64,000 nucleotides of DNA from Verrucomicrobiota bacterium (GCA_023383055.1 JAHDYP010000012.1:1-64000), one strand, 5' to 3'; positions 1 to 13,199 are shown, counted from the stretch's first letter. Notes: generated by a model from the sequence alone, not told the origin. Program-made: numbers and translations.

Positions 1-1
1 C

Positions 2-301
2 ACCTCGGTCTGTTTCTTTGGACATACGCATGTGCCGGTGGCTTTCATCCGCGACAGCGTGGTTCGGGGCGGGACTTACTCGAAGTTCAAGATCGAACCC
101 GGCCGCAAGTATTTCATCAACGTGGGCAGCGTGGGTCAATCCCGGGACGGAGTGCCTAAGGCCACGTATGTGATCTACAACATGGACGAAGGCTCGGTCG
201 AGTTGCGTCGTCTCGATTACGACATCGCCAAGACCCAGGCCAAGATCCGGGCGGCGGGTTTGCCCGAGCGACTGGCCGAACGGCTGGCCCTGGGCAAGTA
301 G
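2..301 (+). CDS. Metallophosphoesterase, C-terminal fragment
   Basis: The 5' end lies outside the window; the reading frame is open from base 2. The visible 99 residues begin almost at once with the metal-binding motif GHTHVPVAF of calcineurin-like phosphoesterases, followed by FINVGSVGQSRDG and a C-terminal VELRRLDYDI segment. These are typical of the last third of small cytoplasmic MPP-family phosphatases (the GSVGQPRDG block is a family hallmark). The substrate cannot be told from this fragment; the family acts on phosphoproteins, dinucleotides or nucleotides. It ends 17 bases before the GT9 gene on the same strand, so the two are probably co-transcribed. The family call is firm, the biochemical role open. 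Confidence 0.85.
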   Translation, partial: TSVCFFGHTHVPVAFIRDSVVRGGTYSKFKIEPGRKYFINVGSVGQSRDGVPKATYVIYNMDEGSVELRRLDYDIAKTQAKIRAAGLPERLAERLALGK

Positions 302-318
302 CCGCCCCAAGAGCTCCC

Positions 319-1413
319 ATGAACCCGGCGCTCAGCCGCCCATCGTCGGTCCACGCCTGTTCACGGGTCCTGATCCTCAAACCAAGTTCGTTGGGGGACG
401 TGGTCCAGGCTCTGCCGGTGTTGCGGTTGCTCAAGCGGGACCGGCCTGGAAGCGAGGTTTACTGGTGGTTGACCGATTCGCTGGCGCCGTTGCTCGAGGG
501 AGACCCGGATTTGGCGGGGTTATTTCTGTTTTCGCGGCGGGGATGGGGCTCGGTTGCGCGATGGCGCGAACTCATCCGGCAGGTGCGGCAGATGCGTCGG
601 CTGACGTTCGACTGGGTGATCGATCTGCAGAGCCTGGCCCGGAGCGGCTGGATTGCCTGGCTGGCGAACGGGAAGTTGACGGTGGGGCTCGACGACGCGC
701 GGGAAGGGGCGCGCGGTTTCTACGATCTGGTCGTATCGCGGCCAGATTATCATACCCATGCCGTGGACTGGTATCTGGCGGTGCTGACGGCGCTGGGAGT
801 GCCGGCGCAAGGGGATTTCGAATGGTTGCCGGAGCGTCCGGCGGTGGCCGCGGCCGTGCGGTTGAAGTGGGGCGCAACCGGGGAGTGGGTCGGTTTGCAG
901 CCTGGGGCGCGGTGGTCGAACAAGCGCTGGCCGGTTGAATCCTATGCCGAGCTGGTGCAGCTTCTGCATCGCGACCGGCCGTGGCTAAAGTTTGCGGTGT
1001 TGGGCAGCCGTGAAGATGGCGAGTTGGGCCGGGTTTTGGCGGAGGCGGCGCCTGGGGCGGTGGTGGACCTGACCGGGCGGACCACGTTGCCGGAGATGGT
1101 GGAGTGGGTGCGGCGCTGCGAGGTATTGGTGACCAACGACACCGGGCCGATGCATGTGGCCGCGGCGGTGAAGTGCCCGGTGGTGGCGTTATTTGGCCCG
1201 ACGGAGCCGCGGCGGACGGGGCCATACCGGCAGCTGGACGGGGTATTGCGTCGGTCGGATCTGGCTTGTGTGCCGTGCATGAGCGACCGGTGTCACCACA
1301 CGGTTCCGATGGATTGTCTGCGAGGGATTGGGGTGGAGACGGTTGCGGCCCGGGTGGAGCGGCATTTGAAGCGGAGTGCGGGTGACCCCGGGCGGCGCCC
1401 GACCGGAAATTAG
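319..1413 (+). CDS. Glycosyltransferase family 9 (ADP-heptose:LPS heptosyltransferase-like)
   Basis: This 364-residue protein has the GT9 layout. The N-terminal Rossmann half starts VLILKPSSLGDVVQALPVL (about residues 17-35), where SLGD is the family signature. The C-terminal nucleotide-sugar half carries GLQPGARWSNKRWP (about 194) and TNDTGPMHVAAA followed by PVVALFGPTEP (about 273-294). WaaC/WaaF/RfaQ members transfer L-glycero-D-manno-heptose from ADP-heptose to the inner core of lipopolysaccharide at the cytoplasmic face of the inner membrane. A cysteine-rich stretch near 316-326 (CVPCMSDRC) and a Cys at about 334 are also seen in other GT9 members. Which heptose is added, or whether another sugar is used, cannot be decided. 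ATG start, 17 bp after the upstream stop. Confidence 0.88.
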   Translation: MNPALSRPSSVHACSRVLILKPSSLGDVVQALPVLRLLKRDRPGSEVYWWLTDSLAPLLEGDPDLAGLFLFSRRGWGSVARWRELIRQVRQMRRLTFDWVIDLQSLARSGWIAWLANGKLTVGLDDAREGARGFYDLVVSRPDYHTHAVDWYLAVLTALGVPAQGDFEWLPERPAVAAAVRLKWGATGEWVGLQPGARWSNKRWPVESYAELVQLLHRDRPWLKFAVLGSREDGELGRVLAEAAPGAVVDLTGRTTLPEMVEWVRRCEVLVTNDTGPMHVAAAVKCPVVALFGPTEPRRTGPYRQLDGVLRRSDLACVPCMSDRCHHTVPMDCLRGIGVETVAARVERHLKRSAGDPGRRPTGN

Positions 1414-1467
1414 GGTCAAGATTTATGTTCAAAAACTCCGAACACGGTGATTACATCCCGCACTCGA

Positions 1468-6096
<4,629 letters not shown>

Positions 6097-6123
6097 CCCG
6101 GCTATTTCACAGCACATACGACG

Positions 6124-7608
6124 ATGGGCAAACCAACAGGATTCCTGGAGTATTTGAGGGAACTGCCCCTGGATCGGGCGGCGATCGAACGGATTCGTGA
6201 CTGGAACGAGTTTCACGATCACATGCCCGAGGCCAAGCTGCGGGAGCAGGCGGCCCGCTGCATGGATTGCGGCATTCCCTTCTGTCACACGGGCAAGCTG
6301 ATCAGCGGGATGGCCTCCGGTTGCCCGATCAACAACCTGATCCCCGAGTGGAACGACCTGGTCTATCGCGGGCTCTGGCATGAAGCCCTCGATCGCCTGC
6401 ACAAGACGAACAATTTCCCCGAGTTCACCGGCCGCGTTTGTCCCGCCCCGTGCGAGGGATCCTGCGTGCTGGGGATCAACGCCCCGCCAGTCACCATCAA
6501 GAACATTGAGTGCACCATCATCGACCGGGGATGGGAAAACGGCTGGGTCGTTCCGGAAGCCCCGGAGGTGCGCACGGGCAAGCGGGTCGCGATTGTGGGC
6601 TCCGGTCCGGCCGGATTGTGCGCGGCGGCGCAGTTGAACCGCGCCGGACACTGGGTGACCGTCTTCGAGCGGGAAGATCGCATCGGCGGCTTGCTCATGT
6701 ACGGCATCCCGAACATGAAGCTCGACAAGAAGGAGGTCGTTCAACGCCGGATCGATCTGCTCGCCCGCGAGGGAGTCGATTTCCGCACCCGGACCGAAGT
6801 GGGCCGGAACTATCCGGCGGAACGGCTGCGGCAGGATTTCGACGCGGTGATTCTGTGCACGGGCGCCACCCAGCCCCGTAACCTGCCGGTGCCCGGTCGC
6901 GAGCTCAAGGGCGTTCATTTTGCCATGGAGTTCCTGACCGCGAATACGCGGGCGTTGCTCGAGGCCAGGCGCAACGGCGATTATCTCTCGGCGGCCGGCA
7001 AGGACGTGCTGGTGCTCGGCGGGGGCGACACGGGGACCGATTGTGTGGGCACGTCACTGCGCCAGGGCTGCCGGAGTCTCGTGCAACTCGAGATCCTGCC
7101 GAAGCCACCGCAGGAGCGGGCGGCCGACAATCCCTGGCCGGAATGGCCGAAGGTGTATCGGTTGGACTACGGTCAGGAGGAAGCCGCCGCCAGGTTCGGC
7201 AGCGATCCGCGGGTTTATCTGACCACGGTGAAGCAGTTCCATGGCGATGCCGAAGGCCACGTCAAGGAGGCGGCCACGGTCCAGATCGAGTGGACCCGCA
7301 ACGAACAGGGCCAGTTTGTGCCGAGGGAAATCGCGGGCACGGAGAAGGTGGTGCCGGTGCAATTGGTCTTGCTCGCCATGGGTTTTCTCGGGCCCGAGCA
7401 ACCGTTGCTGGAACAGCTCGGGATCGAGCGCGATCCCCGGACCAACGTCAAGGCCGCGTTCCAACGTTACACCACCAATGTGCCGGGCGTGTTTGCCGCC
7501 GGCGATTGCCGGCGGGGTCAGAGCCTGGTGGTTTGGGCCTTCAACGAGGGCCGCGGCGCCGCGCGCGAGTGCGATCGTTATCTCATGGGAAACACCCAGT
7601 TGCCTTGA
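6124..7608 (+). CDS. gltD: Glutamate synthase, small (beta) subunit
   Basis: GltD oxidises NADPH and feeds electrons through FAD and Fe-S clusters to GltB. The 494-residue length is normal. The N-terminal adrenodoxin-like Fe-S domain holds [12 protein letters not shown] (about residues 46-57), then [12 protein letters not shown] and [12 protein letters not shown]. An FAD-binding GXGXXG motif follows ([14 protein letters not shown], about 155) and a second, NADPH-binding one ([12 protein letters not shown], about 296). The C-terminal [16 protein letters not shown] closes the FAD site. It lies 27 bp after gltB. Its last 31 bases overlap, tail to tail, the end of the convergent membrane-protein gene. 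Confidence 0.97.
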   Translation: MGKPTGFLEYLRELPLDRAAIERIRDWNEFHDHMPEAKLREQAARCMDCGIPFCHTGKLISGMASGCPINNLIPEWNDLVYRGLWHEALDRLHKTNNFPEFTGRVCPAPCEGSCVLGINAPPVTIKNIECTIIDRGWENGWVVPEAPEVRTGKRVAIVGSGPAGLCAAAQLNRAGHWVTVFEREDRIGGLLMYGIPNMKLDKKEVVQRRIDLLAREGVDFRTRTEVGRNYPAERLRQDFDAVILCTGATQPRNLPVPGRELKGVHFAMEFLTANTRALLEARRNGDYLSAAGKDVLVLGGGDTGTDCVGTSLRQGCRSLVQLEILPKPPQERAADNPWPEWPKVYRLDYGQEEAAARFGSDPRVYLTTVKQFHGDAEGHVKEAATVQIEWTRNEQGQFVPREIAGTEKVVPVQLVLLAMGFLGPEQPLLEQLGIERDPRTNVKAAFQRYTTNVPGVFAAGDCRRGQSLVVWAFNEGRGAARECDRYLMGNTQLP

Positions 7609-8288
7609 CCGCGAGGCCGGGTCACTACCTCTGACGATTGCCGAGCTCGCACGCGCGGTGGGGGTGGGGCGGGGCTGCCACGTGGCCGGAACGTCACGCT
7701 GGCGACGACCAGGACGACCAGGACGGCGAATCCCAGCTCGAACACCTCCTCCAGAATTTGCCACCACCGGGGCATGAGTTTCTCCCCCACTAGCGCCACG
7801 ACCAGGAATGCCCCCGCTAAGCCGAGCGGCCGCCACCAGGCTGCCCTTGGCAAGTGTGTGGCTCTCATTTCGCGGAAACCGGCCCAGGCCAGATGGAGTC
7901 CCGCCGCGGCGAACGGGCTGTAGGCCAGGAGCGCAAGCAGTTTCATCGAGGGCGCGATATCCGGGCTGATGTAGAACCCGATCGACTCGATGGATCGCGG
8001 GGTAAACCGCTTCTGGAAATCGAGCTCACGCAGGTAGAGCCAGACGAGCAGGAGCAGAATCGAAACCCAGATACTGGAACGGAAGCGGCCCAGATTGACC
8101 GCGGCGAAGAGGATCCCGCCGGCGACCACCCATTCGGAAACGGTCTCGATCAGATACCCTTCCCGGGTCAATCGCAGGGCCCAGTCACGCGGTGCCAGCA
8201 TTAGCAGCAGGCCAAGCGTCAGCGTCCCGGCCGCGATGAGAGTGGCGGCCTGGTGTAATCGTCGGTCTGAAACGCTCAACTGAGCCAT
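7578..8288 (-). CDS. Hypothetical six-helix membrane protein
   Basis: I do not recognise a named family. The 236-residue protein shows about six hydrophobic segments (near 13-31, 48-64, 70-86, 111-131, 155-170 and 184-202), with charged loops between them, so an inner-membrane protein is clear. The C-terminal 35 residues are polar and proline/arginine-rich ([13 protein letters not shown]) and lie partly over the 3' end of gltD. The functional protein may in effect end near the last helix. It begins 25 bp downstream of prfC on the same strand, so read-through from prfC is likely. Function unknown. Confidence 0.72.
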   Translation of the reverse strand: MAQLSVSDRRLHQAATLIAAGTLTLGLLLMLAPRDWALRLTREGYLIETVSEWVVAGGILFAAVNLGRFRSSIWVSILLLLVWLYLRELDFQKRFTPRSIESIGFYISPDIAPSMKLLALLAYSPFAAAGLHLAWAGFREMRATHLPRAAWWRPLGLAGAFLVVALVGEKLMPRWWQILEEVFELGFAVLVVLVVASVTFRPRGSPAPPPPRVRARQSSEVVTRPRGQGNWVFPMR

Positions 8289-8313
8289 AGACTATGCCTC
8301 GCGACCGCCTGGC

Positions 8314-9912
8314 TCAGACAACCTGTTCCGGGCGGATGGCCGGAGGCAAGGTCGCGAGCGTCACCTGGGGATGATGTTCCACGAAAAAGCTGCAGGCCCA
8401 TTCCTCGGCGAAAAGGATCACCGTCTGGCCGGCGACATCCGTGGCCAGGCGGGCACCGCTTGGCAAGTCGGATTCCTCGACCTTTCCGGACACCACCCAG
8501 CGCATCAGTTTCCAGGGTCCGGGCTCGAGACGCGATTCGGCGCCGTACTCGGTCTGCAGTCGGTATTGAACCACTTCGAATTGAAGGGGGCCAACCGCGG
8601 CCAGGAGAGGGACGCGGCGGGTGGCCTGCCGCAGCAGGAACGATTGCACCACCCCTTCCTGCAGCAGTTGGTCCAGCCCCTCGCGGAACCGTTTGAATTG
8701 CGCGGTGCTCGAGCTGTGAATCCAGGCGAAGCACTCGGGCGCAAAGCGCGGGATCTCGTCGAAAACCAGGTCGGGATTCTCAGCCAGGGTGTCGCCGATG
8801 CGAAAGTCCGAGTGGCCGACGAGGCCGACCACATCGCCGGGAAACGCCTCGTCCACGGTTTCGCGTTCGCGGCCGAACAGTTTATGGGAACTGGCGAGCC
8901 GCACCTTGCGGCCGGTGCGGGTATGGCTGACCGTCATGTCGCGTTCGAAGCGTCCCGAGCAGATGCGGACAAAGGCGAGACGATCGCGGTGGTTGGGGTC
9001 CATGTTCGCCTGGATCTTGAAGATGAAACCGGCAAATCCCGCGCGGGCGGGCTCGACGATGGTCCCGTTGATCGCCCGGGCCTGGGGCGGAGGTGACAGC
9101 TCGAGAAAAGCGTCGAGCAGGAGTTGCACGCCGAAGTTGTTTACGGCGCTGCCAAAGAACACGGGCGTCAGCTTGCCTCCCAGCACGGCCCCGTGGTCGA
9201 AGGTCGCGCCCGCACCCTCGAGCATGGCCAACTCGTCCACCACGTGGTGGTAAACGTCCGGCGGCAGCTTGTCGCGCACGATCGCGTCGCTGAGACCGTG
9301 CACGGAGACCGGGGCGCGAAACGTTCCGCCCGGGACGCGCTCGAAGAAATGCACCTGGTTCGAGCGCCGGTCGAACACGCCGCGAAAATCGACGCCGTCG
9401 CCCAACGGCCAGTTGACCGGATACGCGTGGAGCCCGAGCACATGTTCGAGTTCATCCAGCAGGGCGAGGGGATCGCGCGCCGGACGGTCGAGCTTGTTCA
9501 TGAAGGTGAAGATGGGAATGCCGCGCTGGCGGCAGACCTCGAAGAGCTTGCGGGTCTGGCTTTCGATCCCCTTGCCGGCATCGATCACCATCACCGCCGC
9601 GTCCACCGCCGTGAGCACCCGGTAGGTATCCTCGGAGAAATCCCGGTGCCCAGGGGTGTCCAGCAGATTCACGCAATAACCGCCATACTCAAACTGCAGC
9701 ACGGTGGAATTGATCGAGATCCCCCGCTTCTTTTCGAGCTCCATCCAGTCCGAGGTCGTGGCGCGCTGGTTGCGCCGGGCGGTGACGGAGCCGGCCAGTT
9801 GCACCGCGCCGCCATAAAGCAGGAGCTTCTCCGTGAGCGTGGTCTTGCCCGCGTCCGGATGCGAGATGATCGCAAACGTCCGCCGGCGGTTGGTTTCCGA
9901 TTCAAAACTCAT
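8314..9912 (-). CDS. prfC: Peptide chain release factor 3
   Basis: RF3 is a translational GTPase that recycles RF1/RF2 from the ribosome after peptide release. The 532-residue length matches the family (about 530). The G-domain motifs are all visible: G1 HPDAGKTT (18-25), the switch I/G2 region KKRGISINSTVLQF, G3 DTPGHRDFSEDTYR and G4 NKLDR. RF3-specific sequence follows, such as GDVVGLVGHSDFRIGDTL and the C-terminal VGPLQFEVVQYRLQTEYG. The ATG at 9910-9912 has no convincing Shine-Dalgarno sequence. It is the first gene of a short minus-strand unit with the membrane protein downstream; upstream lies the palindromic repeat array, so its promoter is probably within about 9913-10180. Confidence 0.96.
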   Translation of the reverse strand: MSFESETNRRRTFAIISHPDAGKTTLTEKLLLYGGAVQLAGSVTARRNQRATTSDWMELEKKRGISINSTVLQFEYGGYCVNLLDTPGHRDFSEDTYRVLTAVDAAVMVIDAGKGIESQTRKLFEVCRQRGIPIFTFMNKLDRPARDPLALLDELEHVLGLHAYPVNWPLGDGVDFRGVFDRRSNQVHFFERVPGGTFRAPVSVHGLSDAIVRDKLPPDVYHHVVDELAMLEGAGATFDHGAVLGGKLTPVFFGSAVNNFGVQLLLDAFLELSPPPQARAINGTIVEPARAGFAGFIFKIQANMDPNHRDRLAFVRICSGRFERDMTVSHTRTGRKVRLASSHKLFGRERETVDEAFPGDVVGLVGHSDFRIGDTLAENPDLVFDEIPRFAPECFAWIHSSSTAQFKRFREGLDQLLQEGVVQSFLLRQATRRVPLLAAVGPLQFEVVQYRLQTEYGAESRLEPGPWKLMRWVVSGKVEESDLPSGARLATDVAGQTVILFAEEWACSFFVEHHPQVTLATLPPAIRPEQVV

Positions 9913-10188
9913 GGGGAACTAGGCTCGCTTTGGGTTGAACGCAATGGCTCCGGGTGAATAGGCCGCCGGGAAGCGCCGCTCGACTCGATCGGGGATTCAA
10001 GTCGGGGGCAATGCGCCAGCAAGGGCTATCCGGCGGAACGCGAATGCCCGCCGCGCTGCGGTCGGTCTGGAGCAGTTATTCGACACTGGAGCGGGACCCT
10101 ACGACGCGCCGGGGTGAATCCCAAGCTTTTTTTGGCGGAGCGGCAGCCCAATCCGAAATCCGACGGCACCCGCTGATCGTTCGTGCCG
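9913..10188. other. Intergenic stretch upstream of prfC
   Basis: This stretch has no convincing gene. It must carry the prfC promoter on the minus strand, but I cannot pick out -35/-10 boxes with confidence. The plus strand is open in the frame of the DUF559 gene from 9954, yet the translated residues have no recognisable domain and look like non-coding read-through. The repeat array starts at its right edge. Confidence 0.5.
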
Positions 10189-10514
10189 AGGCGCTTCGTG
10201 CCACCGCGCGCCTCCTCCGCGGCCGGAGGCCTCAAGCACACCCGCTGTGTTCATCGCGCACGCACACCCCTCACCCCGGCCCTCTCCCCGTGAGGGGAGA
10301 GGGTGACGTATCGGGCGCGTGGGGTGGTTCTTGGGGTTCACGGTTTGTGGCTGATCAAGGTCGCGGATCCGTCCGTGGAATCCAGGTGTCGGTCGGCTCC
10401 GCCGAGGCGCTACGTCCCACCGCACGCCGCCTCCGCGGCCGCAGGCCTCAAGCACACTCGGTGCGTTCATCGCGCTCCCTCGCCCCTCACGGGGAGAGGG
10501 CCGGGGTGAGGGGT
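10189..10514. repeat. BIME-like repeat array, left block
   Basis: Two 38-bp GC-rich palindromic cores occupy 10266-10303 and 10477-10514. The second is the reverse complement of the first with one mismatch. Between them lie a unique-looking spacer (10304-10407) and a copy of a second motif beginning AGGCGCTTCGTGCCACCGCG. That motif also stands left of core 1 (10189-10260) and contains a smaller hairpin, CCTCCG-CGGC-CGGAGG (10214-10229). The spacing from core to core is 211 bp. The inverted pairing of cores around a spacer is the layout of REP/BIME elements. The same units recur to the right of the DUF559 gene. Confidence 0.85.
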
Positions 10515-10598
10515 CGCAGTCTGCTGTGTGGATCCAGTTTCAGAAGTCGCACTGAATTGACGCTGGTCGTCGGCACCTGCCTGCTGCATCATCCTGCC

Positions 10599-11078
10599 AT
10601 GAGCACGGTGTCGCGTGCCCGCCGTTTGCGGCGGGAGATGCCCGACGCCCAAAGGAGGTTTTGGCGATTGTTGCGGGACCGCAGGTTCGCCGGCTACAAG
10701 TTTCGCCGCGAGCATCCTTTTGGGCGTTACTTCCTGGATTTCTATTGCGCCGAGGCCGCGTTGAATATCGAGCTGGACGGCAGCCAGCACGGCTTTCCCG
10801 AACAGCAAGCGCGCGACACGGTCAAGGAGCGTTATCTTCAGACCCGAGGGATTCTGACGGTGCGGTATTGGAACTGGCAGATCCTTCGTGAGCCGGGAGC
10901 TGTCAAGGAGGACCTTTGGCGGAACTTGCAGCAGAGGGCGCCACATCCGGGGAATGTCCCAACCGCACCCAATGCCCTTGCGGCTGCTTCGACGACCGCC
11001 AAGAGTCGACGAGCCGAAAGACTCACAAGGGGACCGCGGAGCGAGTGGACACCCCTCACCCCGACCCTCTCCCCGTGA
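10599..11078 (+). CDS. DUF559 (Vsr-like, PD-(D/E)XK) endonuclease-domain protein
   Basis: From the ATG at 10599 the product is 159 aa. The DUF559 domain spans about residues 5-112: RARRLRREMPDAQRRFWRLL, then FRREHPFGRYFLDFYC with Asp47, then NIELDGSQH with Glu58/Asp60, then a C-terminal part with the late tryptophans (RYWNWQIL). This is the PD-(D/E)XK fold with likely metal-binding Asp and Glu residues; the family is related to very-short-patch repair nucleases, but its biological role is not established. The last 45 residues are a low-complexity tail that runs into a palindromic repeat core and stops within it, so the natural end may have been altered by the repeat. The frame is open upstream to 9954, but the domain supports the 10599 start. 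No clear ribosome-binding site. Confidence 0.82.
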   Translation: MSTVSRARRLRREMPDAQRRFWRLLRDRRFAGYKFRREHPFGRYFLDFYCAEAALNIELDGSQHGFPEQQARDTVKERYLQTRGILTVRYWNWQILREPGAVKEDLWRNLQQRAPHPGNVPTAPNALAAASTTAKSRRAERLTRGPRSEWTPLTPTLSP

Positions 11079-11516
11079 GGGGAGAGGGTGACATATTGGA
11101 CGCGTGGGGTGGTTCTTGGGGCTCGCGGTTTGCGGCCGATCGAGTTGGTCGATCGGCTGGTGGAATCCAGGGGTAGGTCAGCTTCGCCCCAGGCGCTTCC
11201 CCCCACCGCGCGCCTCTACAGCGACCACATGCCCCCCGCACACCCGGAGCCTTCATCGCGCAACCCCCCCCCCCACCCCCGACCGCTCCCCGTTCGGGAG
11301 AGGGTGACAGATTGGGCGCGTGGGGTGGTTTTTGGCGATCACGGTGTACGGCGGATCGAGTTGGCCGATCGGCTCGTGGAATCCAGGCGTAGGTCGCCCT
11401 CGTCCCAGGCGCTTCGTGCCACCGCGCGCTTCCTCCGCGGCCGGAGGCCCCAAGCACACCCGCTGTGTTCATCGCGCTCCCTCTCCCCTCACGGGGAGAG
11501 GGCCGGGGTGAGGGGT
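11051..11516. repeat. BIME-like repeat array, right block
   Basis: This block holds three cores: 11051-11088 (forward), about 11267-11304 (forward, partly decayed, preceded by a run of C residues at about 11263-11274) and 11479-11516 (reverse). The core-to-core distances are about 216 and 212 bp. The spacer after each forward core repeats the same text seen after core 1 (GCGTGGGGTGGTT, then GGAATCCAGG, then AGGCGCTTC). The small hairpin CCTCCG-CGGC-CGGAGG recurs at 11432-11447. Cores are far better conserved than spacers, which suggests selection, gene conversion or recent spread of the core. Confidence 0.85.
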
Positions 11517-11821
11517 GAGGCATTGCCGGACAAGCATCGAGTCTGACTCCGGCTGAAACCGAGCAGTTGACCAAACTTGCCGCGTAAGAGCCGTTGCACT
11601 CCGCGGGCGGCGTGAAAACCCGCGCGTAACAGTGAGACTTTGACCTGGGCCTTGGCTTTGGCCTTGGCGAGGGCGGGCAGCAGCATGCCGGCGAGGATCG
11701 CGATGATGGCGATCACCACCAGGAGTTCGATCAGTAAAGGTTCGCGAGTTTGCGGTTCCGCCGTCGGTTGGGTGGCCTCCGGGCAGGTTGCTTGCCGCCG
11801 GAGAGCACTTTGTGTTATCAC
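11517..11821 (-). pseudogene. Type II pseudopilin (prepilin N-terminal) remnant
   Basis: The translated minus strand contains LIELLVVIAIIAILAGMLL followed by PALAKAKAKAQ, the transmembrane N-terminus of the type II secretion/DUF1559-type pseudopilins that are abundant in Verrucomicrobiota and Planctomycetes. The processing site is wrong: instead of the usual GFTLIELL there is REPLLIELL, so prepilin peptidase would have no Gly-Phe/Met cleavage site. After the AKAKAQ segment the reading frame loses all resemblance to the family and runs into the palindromic core at 11516. I read this as a truncated, non-functional gene end whose C-terminal part is missing. Confidence 0.65.
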
Positions 11822-11836
11822 CGCGGTGGAATGGTC

Positions 11837-12583
11837 ATGAGTGACGAAGCGCCGAAGGGACTGACGTTTCAGCCGGACATTTACCCGAAGGTATTGTCAT
11901 TGCTGCCGGAACAGCGGGCTGCGCGGATCCTGGATGTGGGGGCGGGGCAGGGATACTTTTGCGCGCTCATGCTTGAACAGGGGTATACGCGGGTGGAGGC
12001 GTGCGATTATGACGCGGCGAAGTTCAAGCTGTCCGGAGTGCCCTTTCACGCGGCGGATCTGGGCCAGTCGATCCCCCTGGCGGACAGTTCGATCGACACG
12101 GTGGTTTGCATCGAGGTGCTCGAGCACCTGGAGAATCATCTCCGCCTCTTCCGCGAGATCCTGCGCGTGTTGCGTCCTGGTGGCACCGCCATCCTGACGA
12201 CTCCCAACATTCTGAGCATCCCGTCCCGATGGCATTTTTTTCTTTACGGCTACACCGATTGTGCCCCGCTGCCGCTTGACCCGAACGAGAAGCAGTTTTT
12301 TCGGCACCACATCAATCCGATCGGCGTTCCGCAGTTGCTCTATTTGACCGAGCGTTTTGGTGGCGAGATGGTGGCCCTGACGACCAACCGGGTTCGCCGC
12401 AGCGCCCGCGCCTTCGTTTGGTTGCTGGGGCCGGTGTTGCGCCTGGCGTTGCGGGGCAAATTGCTGCGCGCGAAGCACGCATCACACCACGACCTCCATC
12501 GCCGGCACCTCCATTGGATGCTGCACCCGGCCAATCTCACGGGACGCATCACCATTGCGGTCATCCGCCGCCGACCGGGATGA
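11837..12583 (+). CDS. Class I SAM-dependent methyltransferase
   Basis: The 248-residue protein has a Methyltransf_11/23-type Rossmann core. Motif I is ILDVGAGQGYFC (about residues 31-42). An acidic ribose-binding loop, VEACDYD, follows, then SSIDTVVCIEVLEHLENH (motif IV region) and LRPGGTAILTTPN (post-motif). The C-terminal third is rich in Arg/His and may bind membrane or an anionic substrate; the substrate cannot be predicted. I chose the ATG at 11837 because GGTGGA lies six bases upstream; an ATG at 11831 and further upstream starts are also in frame. It stands alone, convergent with the following minus-strand lipoprotein gene. Confidence 0.85.
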   Translation: MSDEAPKGLTFQPDIYPKVLSLLPEQRAARILDVGAGQGYFCALMLEQGYTRVEACDYDAAKFKLSGVPFHAADLGQSIPLADSSIDTVVCIEVLEHLENHLRLFREILRVLRPGGTAILTTPNILSIPSRWHFFLYGYTDCAPLPLDPNEKQFFRHHINPIGVPQLLYLTERFGGEMVALTTNRVRRSARAFVWLLGPVLRLALRGKLLRAKHASHHDLHRRHLHWMLHPANLTGRITIAVIRRRPG

Positions 12584-12665
12584 GACTTGGGTTTCGCCTT
12601 CGTTTCCCAGTCCGATCGCGGTTGCTCTGGCGAGAATTTTGGTGGGCGTAATCCCCGGATCGCGG

Positions 12666-13199
12666 CTACGGGATTGGGGGTGGCTGGGAAGGGTCGCGCA
12701 ACAGGCTGTCCAGTTGCCGCAACCGGGTGGCGGGGTCGGCGGCGCGGTGGATCTCAACGTAGCCCTGCCAAACGGACGTTCGCCGGCGAAGGCGCGCGAT
12801 TTCCGTGTCGAAGCAGGCGGACCCGCCGGATCGGGCCGCGGCCTGGCACGCGGCCAACACCCGTCGCTCCAGCTCGAAAGTCGCCGTCTCCAGGCGGTCG
12901 AAATCGGCTGCGGTGAAGGTGTCGGGATGTGGCTGGCAGAGTTGTTTCCGCAGCTGCGCTCCCGCTTGTTCCACCCGAGTTTCAGCCTCTCGGGCTTCCG
13001 CGACGCGCAGGTTCAGCTCCGCCAGCGGTTCCGGAGGGAGCTGGTCCCGGGTCTGATGATAGATGGAGGAACAGCCGTTGCCGCCGTGGCTGATGGCGAT
13101 CAGCCATAGCAGGCAGACAACCGTGCTCGCCGTCGGTCGCTGACGGGCAGATTGACCTGGGCGAGTTCGCCTGCTGGAATGGCGAGGTTCAATGAACAT
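12666..13199 (-). CDS. Small lipoprotein, DUF2959-like
   Basis: This is a 177-residue protein with a long basic N-terminus, a hydrophobic stretch (VVCLLWLIAIS) and a possible lipobox ending at Cys43 (GNGCSS). The mature part is helical and Glu/Arg/Ala-rich. It opens CSSIYHQTRDQLPPEPLAELNLRVAEAREAETR, written here in two parts as CSSIYHQTRDQ and LRVAEAREAETRVEQAG, which resembles the start of DUF2959 lipoproteins (Ser-x-Tyr-Tyr, then a V-x-x-A-R-E-A-Q pattern). It is shorter than that family and the assignment is tentative. The start codon overlaps the start region of the divergent gene at 13192, so one of the two starts may be misplaced. Function unknown. Confidence 0.6.
   Translation of the reverse strand: MFIEPRHSSRRTRPGQSARQRPTASTVVCLLWLIAISHGGNGCSSIYHQTRDQLPPEPLAELNLRVAEAREAETRVEQAGAQLRKQLCQPHPDTFTAADFDRLETATFELERRVLAACQAAARSGGSACFDTEIARLRRRTSVWQGYVEIHRAADPATRLRQLDSLLRDPSQPPPIP

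Larger units (their letters stand above)
10266..11516. mobile_element. Candidate composite element: DUF559 endonuclease inside inverted palindromic cores
   Basis: Five copies of one 38-bp palindromic core lie at 10266-10303 (forward), 10477-10514 (reverse), 11051-11088 (forward), about 11267-11304 (forward, degenerate) and 11479-11516 (reverse). Cores 1 and 5 are identical; cores 2 and 3 each differ from core 1 by a single base. The single gene in the interval, a DUF559 endonuclease (10599-11078), sits between core 2 and core 3, which face each other as inverted repeats 612 bp apart end to end. Its stop codon lies inside core 3. No transposase or RAYT gene is present. I infer a REP/BIME-type element associated with its own nuclease; mobility is not demonstrated. 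Confidence 0.55.

Noticed and set aside
11263..11274. Run of C as a phase-variable homopolymer
   Set aside because: It lies within a degenerate repeat spacer outside any gene; no reading frame would be switched.
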